64,000 bases of DNA from Arctopsyche grandis (lineage: Eukaryota > Arthropoda > Insecta > Trichoptera > Hydropsychidae): NCBI RefSeq assembly GCF_051622035.1, contig NC_135365.1, positions 26,722,001 through 26,786,000 of the forward strand, in the 5' to 3' direction. Made by a program: the position numbers and the translations under genes. Positions 1 to 37,120 of the stretch are shown one piece after another (the stretch's first letter is position 1; each line of letters begins with the position of its first letter). A model generated the notes under the pieces. The model was not told the origin of the DNA. It saw nothing but the letters and a program-made list of their open reading frames with translations, and did no database searches.

Positions 1-218
1 CAAAGTCGAATAAATTACTGTGTGTTTATAAGTGCAGTGCATGATTATTAAGCCATTTATTGTAAATGAACTTGAGTGAATATGAAAGTTATATACATTT
101 TTTTCAGAAATTCATTTGCTTTGCTTATAAATGCCAGAATTTTATAAAGACACTAATGAAGAGATTTGTCTGATGATAAGTCTCTTGTAAGGTGGCTACA
201 AAATTCGATATACTTATA

Positions 219-924
219 CAGTAGAACCTCGATTATCAGGACTAATTGGGGATGAAGATAGTCTGGATAATCGAAAAAATCACAATTGACAGGGAAAGTC
301 GTGTATGTACATTCAGTATGAATCATTTTTATTTGTCTACATTTACATATATGTATGATAACATGAAGATCAATATTATGGATTTTTGCTTAAAGTTAGC
401 TGTTCTTTTTGAAGCTGCCAAATTTCGAATACTTTTCGTACAATAATGGACCAGATATTGGCTGTCCAGACGATCGTCTTTGAATTAAACACATAAAAAT
501 ACACTCTTCGATTTCATTTCTTGATTTTTTCATAACCTTACGTTCTGAGCTGCCACAGTAAAGAATAAGTGAACTTCATAATTGCTTCACATTGTTTTTT
601 ATATCCGAGATCGCTGACGTTCCAACACCATATTTATTTGACAAAAAACGTCTTAAGATGCCGCTTTTTAAGGCATTGATTATATCTAATTTGTCTTTTA
701 ATGATAATACAACTCGTTTTCTTTTCCATATTGGTAATATTAAAATTAAATATTAAATCGCGATAAAATTTTCAAGAAACAAACCTCATTTGAGTATTAA
801 ATTTTGAAGACAACCGACTCATTTCTCCATCTGATTTTCGAAAATTTATGTTATGCATTTCACAGCAGCAAAATCATAAAATTTTCGTTTGTTTTTACCA
901 ATCCGGATAGTCGAGGTTCTACTG
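219..924 (-). mobile_element. pogo/Tigger-like DNA transposon relic
   Basis: The ends are inverted repeats of about 20 bp beginning CAGTAGAACCTCGA, flanked on both sides by a TA dinucleotide (217-218 and 925-926). TIRs starting CAG with a TA target duplication fit the pogo/Tigger branch of Tc1/mariner. The interior, on the minus strand, retains degraded transposase pieces: a CENP-B-like helix-turn-helix (576-721) and, at about 390-475, a segment reading GQPISGPLLYEK, which resembles the second DNA-binding helix region of Tigger transposases. At 706 bp with stop codons it is non-autonomous. Confidence 0.75.
576..721 (-). pseudogene. Degenerate Tigger-type transposase N-terminus
   Basis: The minus-strand frame reads KRVVLSLKDKLDII, then LKSGILRRFLSNKYGVG, then SAISDIKNN, and stops with TGA at 578-576. 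This is the pattern of the CENP-B/pogo N-terminal helix-turn-helix (K-x-x-LSLKDKLDII...YGVG-x-S-x-I-x-DI). It lies inside the TIR-bounded relic and has lost the catalytic DDE region, so no active product is expected. Confidence 0.65.
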
Positions 925-926
925 TA

Positions 927-1344
927 TGAAACTAGAGACTCCACGACAGACCCAATCTCTCGACTTGTTTCTAAAAATCTTGTCTCAAACACAACGTTCT
1001 TTTGTGTGTTTTCAAATGCAATTAACAGATCATATTAACAAAAATTTAAGCCTCGTCGTTACAGCTAATACAAAAAATGTTGTAAAACTCTATATTCAAT
1101 AATATTTTGACTCCTTGAATACAAATAGAATGACTATATCGATTGAATTATCTTGTGAATAACAATCTTATCGAAGCATCTCGTCGCTTAAAACATCTTC
1201 AATACGTACATCTACTAGGTACATACATATATTGCTACAAACGTGTCTGCTGATCTGCTTGCGGATATGTTTGCCTTTGCCAATACCCAACTTTCGAACA
1301 TTTAAATAAGTTTGCCTGTATCATAATAACAGTGTATATATAAA
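927..1344. other. Unassigned AT-rich stretch
   Basis: No coding signal or repeat end was recognised between the pogo relic and the Helitron-like copy. Confidence 0.5.
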
Positions 1345-1663
1345 TAGTTTTTTTTATATAAATTTATTTGAATACTCGTTTGTTTTTTTATTAAATTGAC
1401 TGTCACGAACAAACAAACATATAGTAAGTCTCTTATAAAAAATTATATGTATACCAGAATCCGGCACCTGCGCCCTCCGTGGCTGTGCCTTTGTCGTCTA
1501 CGCCCCCTAGAGCTTCGCCCTCGGCGCCTTTGCCCCCGGAGACTTCGAATCCTTTGAATCCAATAAAATTGAATTATTTGTTCGATGACATCACGGATGT
1601 ACGACCCGACGAAGGAAGGTTACATATGTACATACGAAGTCTCTTTCCAAAGTATATATTAGA
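1345..1663 (-). mobile_element. Helitron-like element, family A, 3'-truncated copy
   Basis: The minus strand starts at 1663 with TCTAATATATAC followed by a GAAAGAGACTT block, the 5' end shared by all family A copies here. The interior is colinear with the complete copy at 59742-60127, including a GC-rich block (about 1465-1555) with runs of GGGGGC and GGCGCC. The CTAG-type 3' end is missing. A 113-residue open frame across this block (from 1479) comes from the repeat and is not a gene. Confidence 0.6.
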
Positions 1664-3395
1664 TTTTGCATCCTTGCATATTTCTCTTAAATATAATTGT
1701 AGGAAACCATTGCTTTTAAATTGTATTTTAGATGTGACCCATTTTTTTTTTAATAATCTTAAAAGGTCTGCTTTGCAAAACAATCGTCGCAGAAAAATTT
1801 CCACGGTGCGATTCTCATAAAACGATTTATTTATTTATTTGAGATCAGGAATGGATAAGTAGGCAAGCATACTTGGAAATGATTTGCCGCTTGATTTACG
1901 CTTAAATCAATTATTTAATTATACAGCAATGAACCTGTTTCATACAATTGAATATTCATAAAACATCACAACACCTAGAAATTGAATATACATATGTATA
2001 TGTGTGTGTGTCTGAATTCTTTTATTTTGACATTTGGGGTCAATTTCGCTTGTACTGCACATATGTAGATATAACCCATGGTTAAATTGGATACTAGATA
2101 TTTTAAACAGGAGACAGTGTCGTTGGTGCAGTTTAACTTTCTCCCGTTGCGAAGTTAACGCCTTAGCTTTAGTATTGAAATCAGGCCTTTTAAAATAATC
2201 GCCGCGATTGAATTATTGTTTTAAACGATTCGTTTGACAATAAAAACGCCCTGTATGTATGTATATTCGCGTGGGGAATTAATTAACATTTCATTAGTGC
2301 GATCACGTAAGCACAACAGCGTGTGTGTGTGATTGGATAAAAAGTGTTTGAAGAACGTTTGGGAATAATTAAATTCAATTTTGAACTCCAAACTGAAATA
2401 TGTTCATGCACACACTTGAAAAGTTGATCAGTCATCGCTCGAGTCTGTCCGATGCTTGAAATAATTAGTGGAATTATACGATAAACTTTGAACCACTCCA
2501 TTGTTATTAGTGAATATGTCGTCTAATGTTTGCATTTCGATGTTGATTTTTTTTTCGCCATTCTTCAAAGGGCCAAAGTCAAAAATATATAACATTAAAC
2601 TTGTGACAGATTAATAATAAGGCTCGTATTTATGCAATCAGTCAGAAAACGGTTAGTTTATTTTGTCAGTTGGATCTAAACTTGACATTTGAAGTCCTAT
2701 TGTGCATAATGAAATGGATTGTTGGAGACAAAAATACGTGACTTTTTTTCTGATTGTATATAATGAACATATTGATGAATCTTACACAATGTGTCATGTA
2801 TGTATGTATATTTTTACCGACCAAACTGGTGAATTCACTGATCAAATTCGTGTGTATAAGACACAGTTACTGATCGTTTAACTTAAATCTACCCGCCAGC
2901 CGCAACTTTAAAAGTATTTAATATATTCGAAAAAATATTAAATATTTATTTAAAGACTGTACAAATATAAAGAACATTCAGTCGAACCGAAATTTGACAT
3001 TGGACCTTTCAAATGTGAGCCATATATTATTGTGTAAGTAATGTTCGGAAATTCCAAAATAAAACACCATTCGAAATTTATTTGTTTATTTTTTTTATAA
3101 AGAATTGCGCAATCGATTTATAATTAGTATGTATACATTATTACACACACTCACACATCTTAATTATTATATATGGAAATATTATTTATATTGTAAACAT
3201 TCAATAACTTAATTACTAAAAATATTAACTATGACGAGTACAATCGATTGGACAACGTAATGTGACAACAATATAAAATATATTAAAATTAATTAAATTT
3301 GTTACGTTAACTTATTATAAAATTGATTATTATTTACACACACACACATCTACTAGTATTATATTATTAATTTTAATTTGTAATGAATAACAAAA
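1664..3395. other. Unassigned AT-rich DNA, partly 3' flank of the perilipin-like gene
   Basis: No gene or transposon end is visible. There are short TG/CA runs near 2000, 2320, 3140 and 3340. Minus-strand AATAAA hexamers near 3080-3095 could serve the terminal exon at 3502-3396. Confidence 0.4.
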
Positions 3396-28121
<24,726 letters not shown>

Positions 28122-28878
28122 TTCTAAAACGGATCTGTGCTTTATAATGTGACAATAATCGAATTTGATTGAACCGATTCTAATAATATTGTACATACTA
28201 ACCGTTGAATAGACGTCCGAGCAGTGGAAAGTTTTGTGCGTTTTTTTTAGTATAATTGACCAATTCCAACATTAATGTTTTCGATATTATATATTATGAT
28301 GATGACACTTATGATGCGATCGGTGAAAATAATAATTCAAGAGTCAACAATTACGGTGTTAAATTATTCGCGGTTTCAAAATAGAGTTGATTCTTCGACT
28401 TATTGTATGTAAATGAGGACGATATTAATTAATCGCGACAGTATTTGCGTTTTCGGAATTGTAACATTAATTATAAAGTGACCCACATGCATATTGATTA
28501 TACATGTATTCATTTATTTAAAATATTTACTACTCATGATATGTATATATAATATTTTCGGTGGCTAATAACACTGAGCAATTTACCAGAGCGGAGACAT
28601 CAATCTTTGCTAAATTTAACCCATTAAATTCAAATATGACAATGACTTTTTTTTAGCTTTTTTCCCGTTTGTGAGATATGAGCGTTTAAAAAATGCACAA
28701 TTTTGGCTTTTGCAGTCTTTAACTCAAAATCTAGTATTGCTGTAGCAAAAGTGAGTATTGAAATCAATAGTCAGATTTTTTTTCTATTGATTGTAATTTT
28801 TCATTGTTTTAAAATACGTATAATTAATTATCTTGAGCTATTATATCATACATATATCGATTAGACCAGTATTATACA
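28122..28878. other. 5' flank of the perilipin-like gene
   Basis: The promoter or a 5' untranslated exon is expected here, but no clear core promoter motif was seen. The stretch 28200-28480 is unique and slightly less AT-rich. Confidence 0.35.
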
Positions 28879-29117
28879 CCTAATATATAATTTCGAAAGA
28901 GACTTTGTACGTTTGTATGTATGTAAGTATATATCTTTGGTTGGGAACTTCGTAAACAATACAACGTTTCTATGACGACAATTCAATTGGTTGAATATTA
29001 TATTTTTTTCGATTTGAATAAATTTAATAAAAAAACAAATGAATATTTACTATTAGATTCGCAATGTTTACGCTGTTTATATTACAAATACTGAGCGAAG
29101 CCGGGTAAAACAACTAG
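28879..29117 (+). mobile_element. Helitron-like element, family A, complete short copy
   Basis: It runs from CCTAATATATAATTTCGAAA to GAGCGAAGCCGGGTA and CTAG (29114-29117), followed by T, 239 bp. The GC-rich CGAGCGAAGCCGG block can fold into a small stem with a GAA loop about 10 bases before CTAG. Confidence 0.65.
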
Positions 29118-29592
29118 TATATAATATTAAACTACGTTGACAAGGATTGATTTTCAATCTCAATATATTTTTTTGTATCTGAACGTACTAATTCGAGCGG
29201 TAAAAGATTTAAGTAACTGTTGAGGTGGTTTATGTATGTATTTTGATTAGCCCTAAATTTTTGCATTTTATTGTGTACCTTTATATAATATTTTACATAC
29301 ATGCACATAATAACATTTCTGCAAATTTGTGGTTGATTTGGTGAGCAATCGTCAAATTGTCGAAAAATTCTCCTGTCCTCCTCCTCCTCTGACACGTACC
29401 AATTTAATTGATTCGGCACCTTTCGCAGGGATCATCAAGCTACATAATCAGATTGCTGCTAGCTTGGATTTATTTTATCTAAAATATACTGATCTGGTTA
29501 AGTTGAGATCGTAGGCATGTTCTCACACTATTTTTGATTTCATATTTTATTTTAGTATGTGCTATGTACATATGTATAATATAATAAAATTA

Positions 29593-29701
29593 AGCCAGCA
29601 GTATAGCTTAATGGTAGCGTGTATATTATGATCAAGTGATCAGTGATCAGTGGGTTCGATCCACCATACTGCTGGTTAGATTTGGGGGTATTTGTGACTC
29701 T
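29593..29701 (+). mobile_element. SINE head, 3'-truncated
   Basis: Type 1 head with A box, an ATCAGTG duplication and B box GGTTCGATCC. It stops at TTTGTGACTC, just before the conserved body. Confidence 0.8.
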
Positions 29702-30930
29702 TTACTATGTTACAATGTATTATTAAATAATTATGATTCTATTCAACTGAAAATTTCCTTCTAATAAATAAAACTCACGAATCACTTTTGTAAAATAATC
29801 GAATTTGATGATTAAAAAGCATTATTAATTCACTTAATGGATATTACATATATAATGGCAAGTATTGTAGTACGTTTGTAACTTAAATGAATATCAAAAT
29901 TACATTTACTAGCAAACAAGGAAAATCTCCTTTCTTTATCCTCGTTTTAAAAATTTCCTTGGAAACAATAAAAGATCAAAAAGTAACCATTGTATTCTTG
30001 AAACCAGATATAAATACACACATATTGTTTTCTTGAAACTATTTTTTTATTCATTATTCAAATAGTAAACATTATCTGGATACCAAAATTGTTAAGTAGC
30101 ATTACTTATATTATATTTAAAATAGTGTATGTAACTACGTACAAATAAAATATATTTTAATTTTAACTGATGCTATTAAAGTAATATTTTTATATGATAA
30201 TTAAAGTAAATGTGTGTAAATGTATGATAATTAAAGTAAATAAGTCTCAATTAACATCAAGTGAATTATATATGCAAGTACATATATATTTTTTGAAACC
30301 ATTCCTTCTAATGACCATTGATAGTAGAATATTTTAAAAGCATGACAGTTCGGAATAATGAATAAAACAATACAATGTATTTCATAAATTCTCATACATC
30401 ACGCTTGGATTTAATTACTTTCATTTCTTGACAGTAATCGCAATCGATACGACATGAGTAATAAAAAGTTTGACAATAAATTTTATGTGCGTATTTGACA
30501 GCAACATGCAACAATATTTATTATTTCTCGTTCGTTACATTAATAATAAAAACATTTTTTTGTTAATCGTAAAAAAATATTGTTTCTTTTTGTAAATCAA
30601 CGATTACAGTCGCGCGTCGCGTTGTTGCATTAAATTTTATAGACTTTTCTTCCATTTTCTTTTTTTTTATGTTTTTTTGTAGGTTTGCAATATGTGGGCT
30701 ATCGCACAGTATAAATTACTTTCACGTCAGTGGTGGCTCGTCACGGAGGGCAACATTAATATGATTTATTCGATGGCGTGCTTCGAAGCGCAAATGTTTA
30801 TGCGACGTGTCAATCGAAGGCAGAAATGTTGAACACCACTGTATTAAATTTTGTCTTTTTAATACAGTCTTGAAAATATTTATTTATTACAATATACCGT
30901 TGTATTGATCAGTATTGACTTTTTATAAAA
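29702..30930. other. Unassigned sequence
   Basis: AT-rich. ATGATAATTAAAGTAAAT is directly repeated near 30193 and 30222. A GC-richer unique patch lies at 30600-30830. Confidence 0.4.
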
Positions 30931-30934
30931 ATAT

Positions 30935-31266
30935 TGTAACGTGACAACATGGGAGAAAGTATCTACTATCTAAGTGCATTCGTGGATGAACAATAGAGAC
31001 CTCAGATTAGGCTAACGGGACTCATTAAGTGCCCGAACAAAGGATACGCTGGAGTTCTCACAGAACAATAGACCTTTGCGTGCCTAGACAATAGATGGAT
31101 GTGGGAAGCTATGGTGTGCAACTTGACATTTATAAGGAGGTACACACGGTAGATCAATTAATCTGGAGTGAGCGTTGGACACGTGTGGACCTCCTGAATC
31201 GTTGAATAAACGCTGTGAAGCGACCTTGGCCTTTTATTAACATCCTGAACTCACCCCTAAGCAACA
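30935..31266 (+). mobile_element. Solo LTR, family A, complete
   Basis: It starts TGTAACGTGACAAC and ends CCCCTAAGCAACA, with a 4-bp duplication ATAT on both sides (30931-30934 and 31267-31270). It contains ATTTATAAGGAGGT (TATA region) and AATAAACGCTGTGAAGC (polyadenylation region). TG...CA ends and a 4-bp duplication fit a Gypsy-like retrotransposon reduced to one LTR by recombination. Confidence 0.75.
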
Positions 31267-31336
31267 ATATCAAACAATTCTCCTTATTTTAAGAATTGCG
31301 TTAAGGTTTTGCTTTATTTATTATTTACATACATAT

Positions 31337-31785
31337 GCCAGCAGTATGGCTTAATGGTAGCGTGTATGTTTAGCACCAAGTGATCAGTGGGTTCGATCCG
31401 CCATACGGATGGTTCGATTTGGGGGTATTTGTGACTCCAAATCGATCGTTTCTTATCAAAGTTTGCCAATTTTATTTGATCATTGTTGAAAGGGTTACTC
31501 AAAATTGGCAATAAAATAATCTTTCCTGATCTCAGTAATCTTCTGTATTTATTGTGTGTATAATTTGTAAAAAATGTGTACAAAATCTAATTCCATAGAT
31601 GTCTCAACAGATTAATTCTGTAATTAATTAATTGTTATTTCGTGTTCTTCAAATTCTGGAAATATAGTGATTTATGTAATAATAAAATGCTAAATTATTT
31701 GTAATTAATTGTCCAGGAAGGCATATTGGGGTCTTTCTGTTAAGCCTTCCTGGTATAAGTCTATGTAAAAATAAAAATAAAATAT
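31337..31785 (+). mobile_element. tRNA-derived SINE, type 1, full length
   Basis: Intact A and B boxes, body and 3' stem (CCAGGAAGGC...GCCTTCCTGG), then TATAAGTCTATGTAAAAATAAA. It lies tail to tail with the next SINE. Confidence 0.85.
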
Positions 31786-31796
31786 ATATGTATATA

Positions 31797-32252
31797 CTAG
31801 GAAAGCCTAACAGATAAACCCCCATGCGCTTTCTTGGCCAATTACAAACATCGATATATGTATGTGCAATTTTTAGAATAATTTTAACAAAACACCATAG
31901 AGACATCTATGGATAAATTTTTGATAAACTTACATTTTTATATAAATCGTCAAATTTTGAGATGCTAAAAATATTGAAATTTGCGAATCATTTATGGACA
32001 AATTTGCAGCATTTTTTATACGAATTAGCGAAATTCAAGATGATGAAAACTCGGAAATTGCGAGAAATGGGTAAAGGTTGCCAATTTGTTGGAACCGTTC
32101 CAATAAAAATCAGATAAATTGGCAAACTCTGATAGACCAACGACCAACCCGGAATCACAAACTAAGATATGGCCAACAGCAATCAGTGGGACTCAAACCC
32201 TTGACCACTATATTCGAAAGCATATATGCTAACCATTAGTCCACGCTGCTGG
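31797..32252 (-). mobile_element. tRNA-derived SINE, type 2, minus strand
   Basis: The head at 32252 reads CCAGCAGCGTGGACTAATGG with a T-loop region GGGTTTGAGTCCC. The body and 3' stem end near 31797, about 11 bases from the tail of the preceding plus-strand SINE. Confidence 0.8.
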
Positions 32253-33119
32253 TAAAGCATTCAGTTAAGCAAAATGTATGAAATAATAAACAAACAAAGC
32301 TATAACCAACTAGAGTTGTGTCAAAATCAATCGAATAAATCAAAATAAAATTCAGTATCTACATACATATATGAGTGTAGGTATAAACGACCCGACTGAA
32401 TTTGTAACTGTATAGTAAATTTTGTGATGTAGCAATTTTTTTTATATTCTATTCGAATTGTGATAAAATCAGTTATTCGTTCTTCCAAAGGAACATTATT
32501 CACGGCGAACAATGAAAATCCGGTGAAAATCGAAAGAAACGCAGTTTTCCCACCGCAGTGTTTTCCGTATGAGGCTCGAATTTTGCTCGGAGCCCATAAT
32601 AATATTTTAATATTAATGGTCTCGCTGGCACCGCCGACAATTCTCAATCTGTTAAGATATGTATGGAAAGCTCGAAAGTGTGCAATATGTATGTTAAATT
32701 TGGTAAAAAAGTTACGGTTTTCATGCTCCGAATCCCTTGCCAATTGCATGTTGAAATACTCTTATACATATAATAATTGTATATGGGGTCGTTCGTTCGA
32801 AACAATTTCGGAAATTATTACCAAAAATACGGCGTATTGTTCTAGTATTTTTAATTCAATTTTTATTCGTCAGAAAGCTGGGTTTCGTAATGGCCAATGT
32901 CAAAATTCGGACAAGTTGATTTATGTATGAAATATCATATATAAATATTTCCATGTATGCTTTCTCTTCAGTGTGAAAATACTTATAATATAATAAATTG
33001 CATATTAAATTAATTAATATACATTTATTGTGATGTATTTTCTATGCATACATAATGTCGGGGTATATCTTTAATATACGCAATATTTAATCACCATAGT
33101 TCTTTATCAACATAAAATA
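32253..33119. other. Unassigned sequence with a long uninformative open frame
   Basis: A 156-residue plus-strand frame (32460-32930) and a 140-residue minus frame (32327-32749) overlap. Neither shows a domain or consistent composition, so they are probably chance frames in a less AT-rich block. Confidence 0.35.
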
Positions 33120-33726
33120 AAATAAAATTATATCGCACGCTAACATTACCATTATTAACCTATGCTTCACCTGTATGGAATAACGCCTCGAATACTAACC
33201 TTTCCAAGCTCAAAATAATATAAAATAAATCCCTAAAAATAATGTATAATACACCCATATATACTAGCTTGAAAAAACTGCATGCCATAAATAATATTCT
33301 GTTAGTTACAGACATTACTAACAAACTAACCAGTAGATTCTATGACAGAATCACTAATAACCATACTAACACACTTGTGAAGAGTCTCGGTGATTACAAC
33401 AAAATGTCTATACCCTTCAGGTATAACACACAGATTACCTAAACACAATCTGCTTTAGATCATCGACTTTTGAGAGTGTTTAATTAATATTATGTCTTAG
33501 ATGTATTATGAGCATTTATAAGAATTGTAAATAGGTTTTTGAGCTCTTTTTCCTATTATGCTGTACATTAACATTAGAATAATATAATACTATGATTACT
33601 AACAAAATTAAATTATAATTGTAAAATAGAAAATGATCAGTAGATCAGTAGCTATTAAAATAGATATAAGATGTATTGTGAACATAATTTCGTAATAATA
33701 AAAAGCATTTAAAAATCAAAAATCAA
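33120..33726 (+). pseudogene. Jockey-like LINE 3' end, reverse transcriptase C-terminus
   Basis: From about 33140 the frame reads LTLPLLTYASPVWN, LSKLKII, a TAA where a glutamine is expected, NKSLKIM, LKKLHAINNILLVTDI, LTSRFYDRITNNHTN. This is the end of a Jockey-type reverse transcriptase ORF. A frameshift near 33425 alters the final RLAKHN-like residues seen in the copy at 43310. The 3' UTR runs to an AAAATCAAAAATCA tail. Confidence 0.75.
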
Positions 33727-33799
33727 TATGTGTACCGGTAGACTACATAGAAGGTAGCATTAAAAATTACAAGTTTTTCGTTCAAGTTTCTTGGAGATT

Positions 33800-33876
33800 T
33801 ATGCTATTAAAATAGATATAAGATGTATTGTGAACATAATTTAGTAATAATAAAAAGCATTTAAAAATCAACAAAA
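33800..33876 (+). mobile_element. Second short Jockey-like LINE 3' tail
   Basis: It repeats the last 70 bp of the preceding LINE (GCTATTAAAATAGATATAAG to AAAATCAAC), a heavily 5'-truncated insertion just downstream. Confidence 0.7.
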
Positions 33877-33962
33877 AAAATACACAATGTGATCAAAATG
33901 CATTGCATTAAATTTTTACAGTAATAAAAAGTCATGATTTACATTCTCAATGTGTTCAATTA

Positions 33963-34350
33963 ACCAGCAGAATAGACTAGTAGTTAGCATATAATGCTTT
34001 GAGCAAAGTGGTCACGGGTTCAAATCCCAATGGTTTTTGCTGACCAGACCTTGGATTTGTGACTCCAGACCGATCGTTTCCTATCATAGTTTGTCATTTT
34101 ATCCGATTTTCATTGAAACGGTTCCAAAAAATTGACAACCTTACCCATTTTCTCGAAAATCTCAAGTTTTCAGCAATCTCGAATTTCGTTGAATTGTATA
34201 AAATGCTGCAAATTTACAAATTTGACCAAAGATATCTCTGTGGATGTTAATTGATATGTATTTACTTTGTATAATACTAATAATACTTGTATCAAATGTA
34301 CAATATTTCTGGCCAGGAAGGCGCATTGGGGTTACCTATTAAGGTATAAT
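33963..34350 (+). mobile_element. tRNA-derived SINE, type 2
   Basis: The head reads ACCAGCAGAATAGACTAGTA with B box GGTTCAAATCCC. The body is conserved. The 3' end has CCAGGAAGGCGCATTGGGG and is followed by TTACCTATTAAGG. Its TGTATAATACTAATAATACT segment (34269) is the empty counterpart of an LTR insertion at 49431. Confidence 0.8.
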
Positions 34351-34617
34351 ACCGATAATGCTTAATATAATCAATCAATGTTCATTTTATTGAACATTTA
34401 ATGTAATCAAAACAATGATTGATTTCTGTGATATCAAAAATGTGAAATTTATTTTTAAAATGATGATCCAATTAAGGTTAGTTTCGTAAATGGTCAGTGT
34501 AATCCTTCAATCGGACTTTATTGTGATATTTTTGACTTTTATTAATACTTTGAATACATTAAGCTTTGATTAAACTGTCAATGAAATGTTTATGTAGTCA
34601 AATGTTATCGAATGTAA

Positions 34618-35111
34618 TTTTTATTTTATTTTTTATTTTTATTTTACAAATATACCAGGAAGGCTTAACAGGTAAACCCCAAATGCGCTTTCCTGGTCCA
34701 CATAATTATTAAATAGATACATGTAAATCTAAATAATATCTGACATATATGGTCAGTATATATGTACATATATTACAAACATCGTATTAGTAGGATAAAT
34801 AACGATGAATAACTTTCATGTAACAATACGAATTTTATATTCGATAAACAACCACAGAGACATCTATGGTGAGCAATATGGCGAAACCTTAGATATAACA
34901 ATAACTAAAGATTCGCAACAGAAAATTGGGAAGGAAACGCCAATTTTACAGGAATCGTTTCAATGAAAATCAGAAGAATGGGCAAATTCTGATAAGAAAC
35001 GATCGATCTAGACAAATCAAGGTCTGGCCAACAGCGAGACTTAGCGGGGAATCGAACTCGTAACATCAAGTACGAAATAATTCAACATTCACCACTAGAC
35101 CACGCTGCTGG
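34618..35111 (-). mobile_element. tRNA-derived SINE, type 2, minus strand
   Basis: It runs from the head CCAGCAGCGTGG at 35111 through the body to the 3' stem (CCAGGAAAGCGC, AGGCTTAACAGG) and an A-rich tail at about 34640-34618. It faces the preceding SINE tail to tail at 270 bp. Confidence 0.8.
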
Positions 35112-36404
35112 TTTTTTTGATTTTATAAAGTAAAATCTAAATCTAAATTCTTTATACAACATGAAATTTCATCAAAAAGTAAGTGTAAAAATTTAAATTT
35201 ATATATTCTTAATGTAATCAACATATTCATACAAAGTTTGGAAGTATAAATTTGATACATTTCACAATGGGTTCTCTTTTGTAAAGGTATTGGCTCACTT
35301 TTGTACCGAACAACAACAGTTTATATAAATCCACGCGAAAGCGCAGTAAAACCATAAAAGTTGCACCAAATCGATAGTTCAAGTTGAAAACTGCAAATGC
35401 AGACATACATTTCATGTAAAGTTTAAACGAATTTTCTCCACTCCAATTTTGTAGGGTATAACAGTTCACAAATTTCACAGCGCATTATTAGTAAAATTCG
35501 TCGCATTAATAAACTGTAAGACTATTACTTTACCGGAAAGTCTAAAAGAACCGCAACATCCATTTGGCGAGGCCGGTTTTATCGAGAGCACGATTCGCCT
35601 ATTAAATTTCATGTGATTAGGCCTTAGCGTTTCAGCTTTTATTGCAGCACTTGTGAGTGAAATCTCCTGTAGGAAATCCCTCTTATGTGTTTCAGACTTA
35701 AATTCGTTCAGGAATAGAATGAAGATTACACCGCTGGAATGCATTTTCGTTATTCTGATTCGATTCTTGTTGGGATTTTAACCGGCGAAATAATCTACAG
35801 TATTATATGCACTTGTGAAGAACTATTTAAGTCGACGTGTTTAATTGTTTATGCTTGTAGAAATAATTATGAACAGATGCATGTTTATTTGTTCTAGATT
35901 GCATTTCAGTTGAAATGAACATATAAATAGAAAGTTAGGTACATATTATATGTATGAGGCAGAGAAACGTACATATAAAGTGGTTCATAGATAGCTTCGT
36001 TTCATTTAAATCTAATCCAATCAAGAATATGCAGTGGTGTCATTCTACATATTGTTTTCCGGAAACATGTTGTTCCAAATCAAAAGTTTCCGGAAATTCA
36101 TTGTTTGAAATCAAAATTCATGTCATATTTGTTAAACATTATACAAATGTTCAAACAACTTAGAAAATATTCTTTTATTCGTAGTCGAATACATAGTAGG
36201 TATAAGGAAGGACGTTATTTTCCGTTATGCACTAGCAAAATTAACTGGACATTCAATGGGAACTGCACCACAGCTGCACTCGATATCCTTTTGAGTAAAA
36301 AGTCATAAATTTTATTGCCTAGAACTGGAAATACCCAAATAAAGCCGAAAACCCGACATTTTTCTAACTCTTAAGGCATATTGTTCGATTCAAAATCGAA
36401 GACT
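35112..36404. other. Unassigned sequence
   Basis: Mostly unique. Two minus-strand frames (35227-35478 and 35475-35744) lie in a less AT-rich stretch but show no motif or splice context that I can defend. Confidence 0.35.
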
Positions 36405-36650
36405 ATGCGGTCTTCCTTTTACCCTTTTGCATTCTCTGGGGTACCATTCTAGCACTTATTTTCTCCACCTTTCGTCCATTTTTCTATCCAGGTGACCCGC
36501 CCAATGGCATTTAAATCTCTTTACTCTATCCACCATGTCCACAAACCTTGTCATACTCTCACCCACGTTTTCCGCTTCCTGTCTTTCCTCGTTATGGCTA
36601 TCATACAGCGTTCCATACTTCTTGGCGTTCAATGTCCAAGTTTCAAATCC
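36405..36650 (-). pseudogene. RTE-like LINE fragment
   Basis: It is homologous, on the minus strand, to the 14206-14712 fragment: remnants of a TLNAKKYGTLYD-like segment, a KRFKCHWAGHL-like stretch and PQRMQKGKRK. Both ends are truncated and the frame is broken. Confidence 0.7.
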
Positions 36651-36668
36651 ATTGTATTGTACATTTTA

Positions 36669-37120
36669 GCCAGCAGTATGGCTTAATAGTAGCGCGTATG
36701 TTTAGCACCAAGTGATCAGTGGGTTCGATCCACCATACTGCTGGTTAGATTTGGGGATATTTATGACTCCAAATCGATCATTTCTTATGAGTTTGCCAAT
36801 TTTATCTGATCATTGTTGAAACGGTTCCTCAAAATTGGCAAAAAATCATCTTTCCTGTTGTCACAAATCTTCTGTATTTATTGTGTGTATAATTTGTAAA
36901 AATTATGTATAAAATCTAAATCCATAGATGTCTCAATGGATTAATTATGTAATTAATTAATTAATTAAATGTTATTTCGTGTTCTTCAACTTCTGGAAAT
37001 ACAGTGATTTTTGTAATAATAAAATGTTGCATTGTTTGTAATTAATTGTCCAGGAAGGCGCATTGGGGTCTTCCTGTCAAGCTTTCCTGGTATATATATA
37101 TCTATGTAAAAATAAAATAT
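36669..37120 (+). mobile_element. tRNA-derived SINE, type 1, full length
   Basis: Head with TGGCTTAATAG A box and GGTTCGATCC B box, then the full body and 3' stem CCAGGAAGGCGC with CTTTCCTGG, and a TATATCTATGTAAAAATAAA tail. It directly abuts the RTE fragment. Confidence 0.85.

Noticed and set aside
1479..1820. 113-residue Pro/Ala-rich open frame
   Set aside because: It lies in a Helitron-like repeat whose homologous copy at 59742-60127 has a broken frame.
32327..32930. Overlapping 140- and 156-residue frames on opposite strands
   Set aside because: They shadow each other and neither has recognisable motifs.
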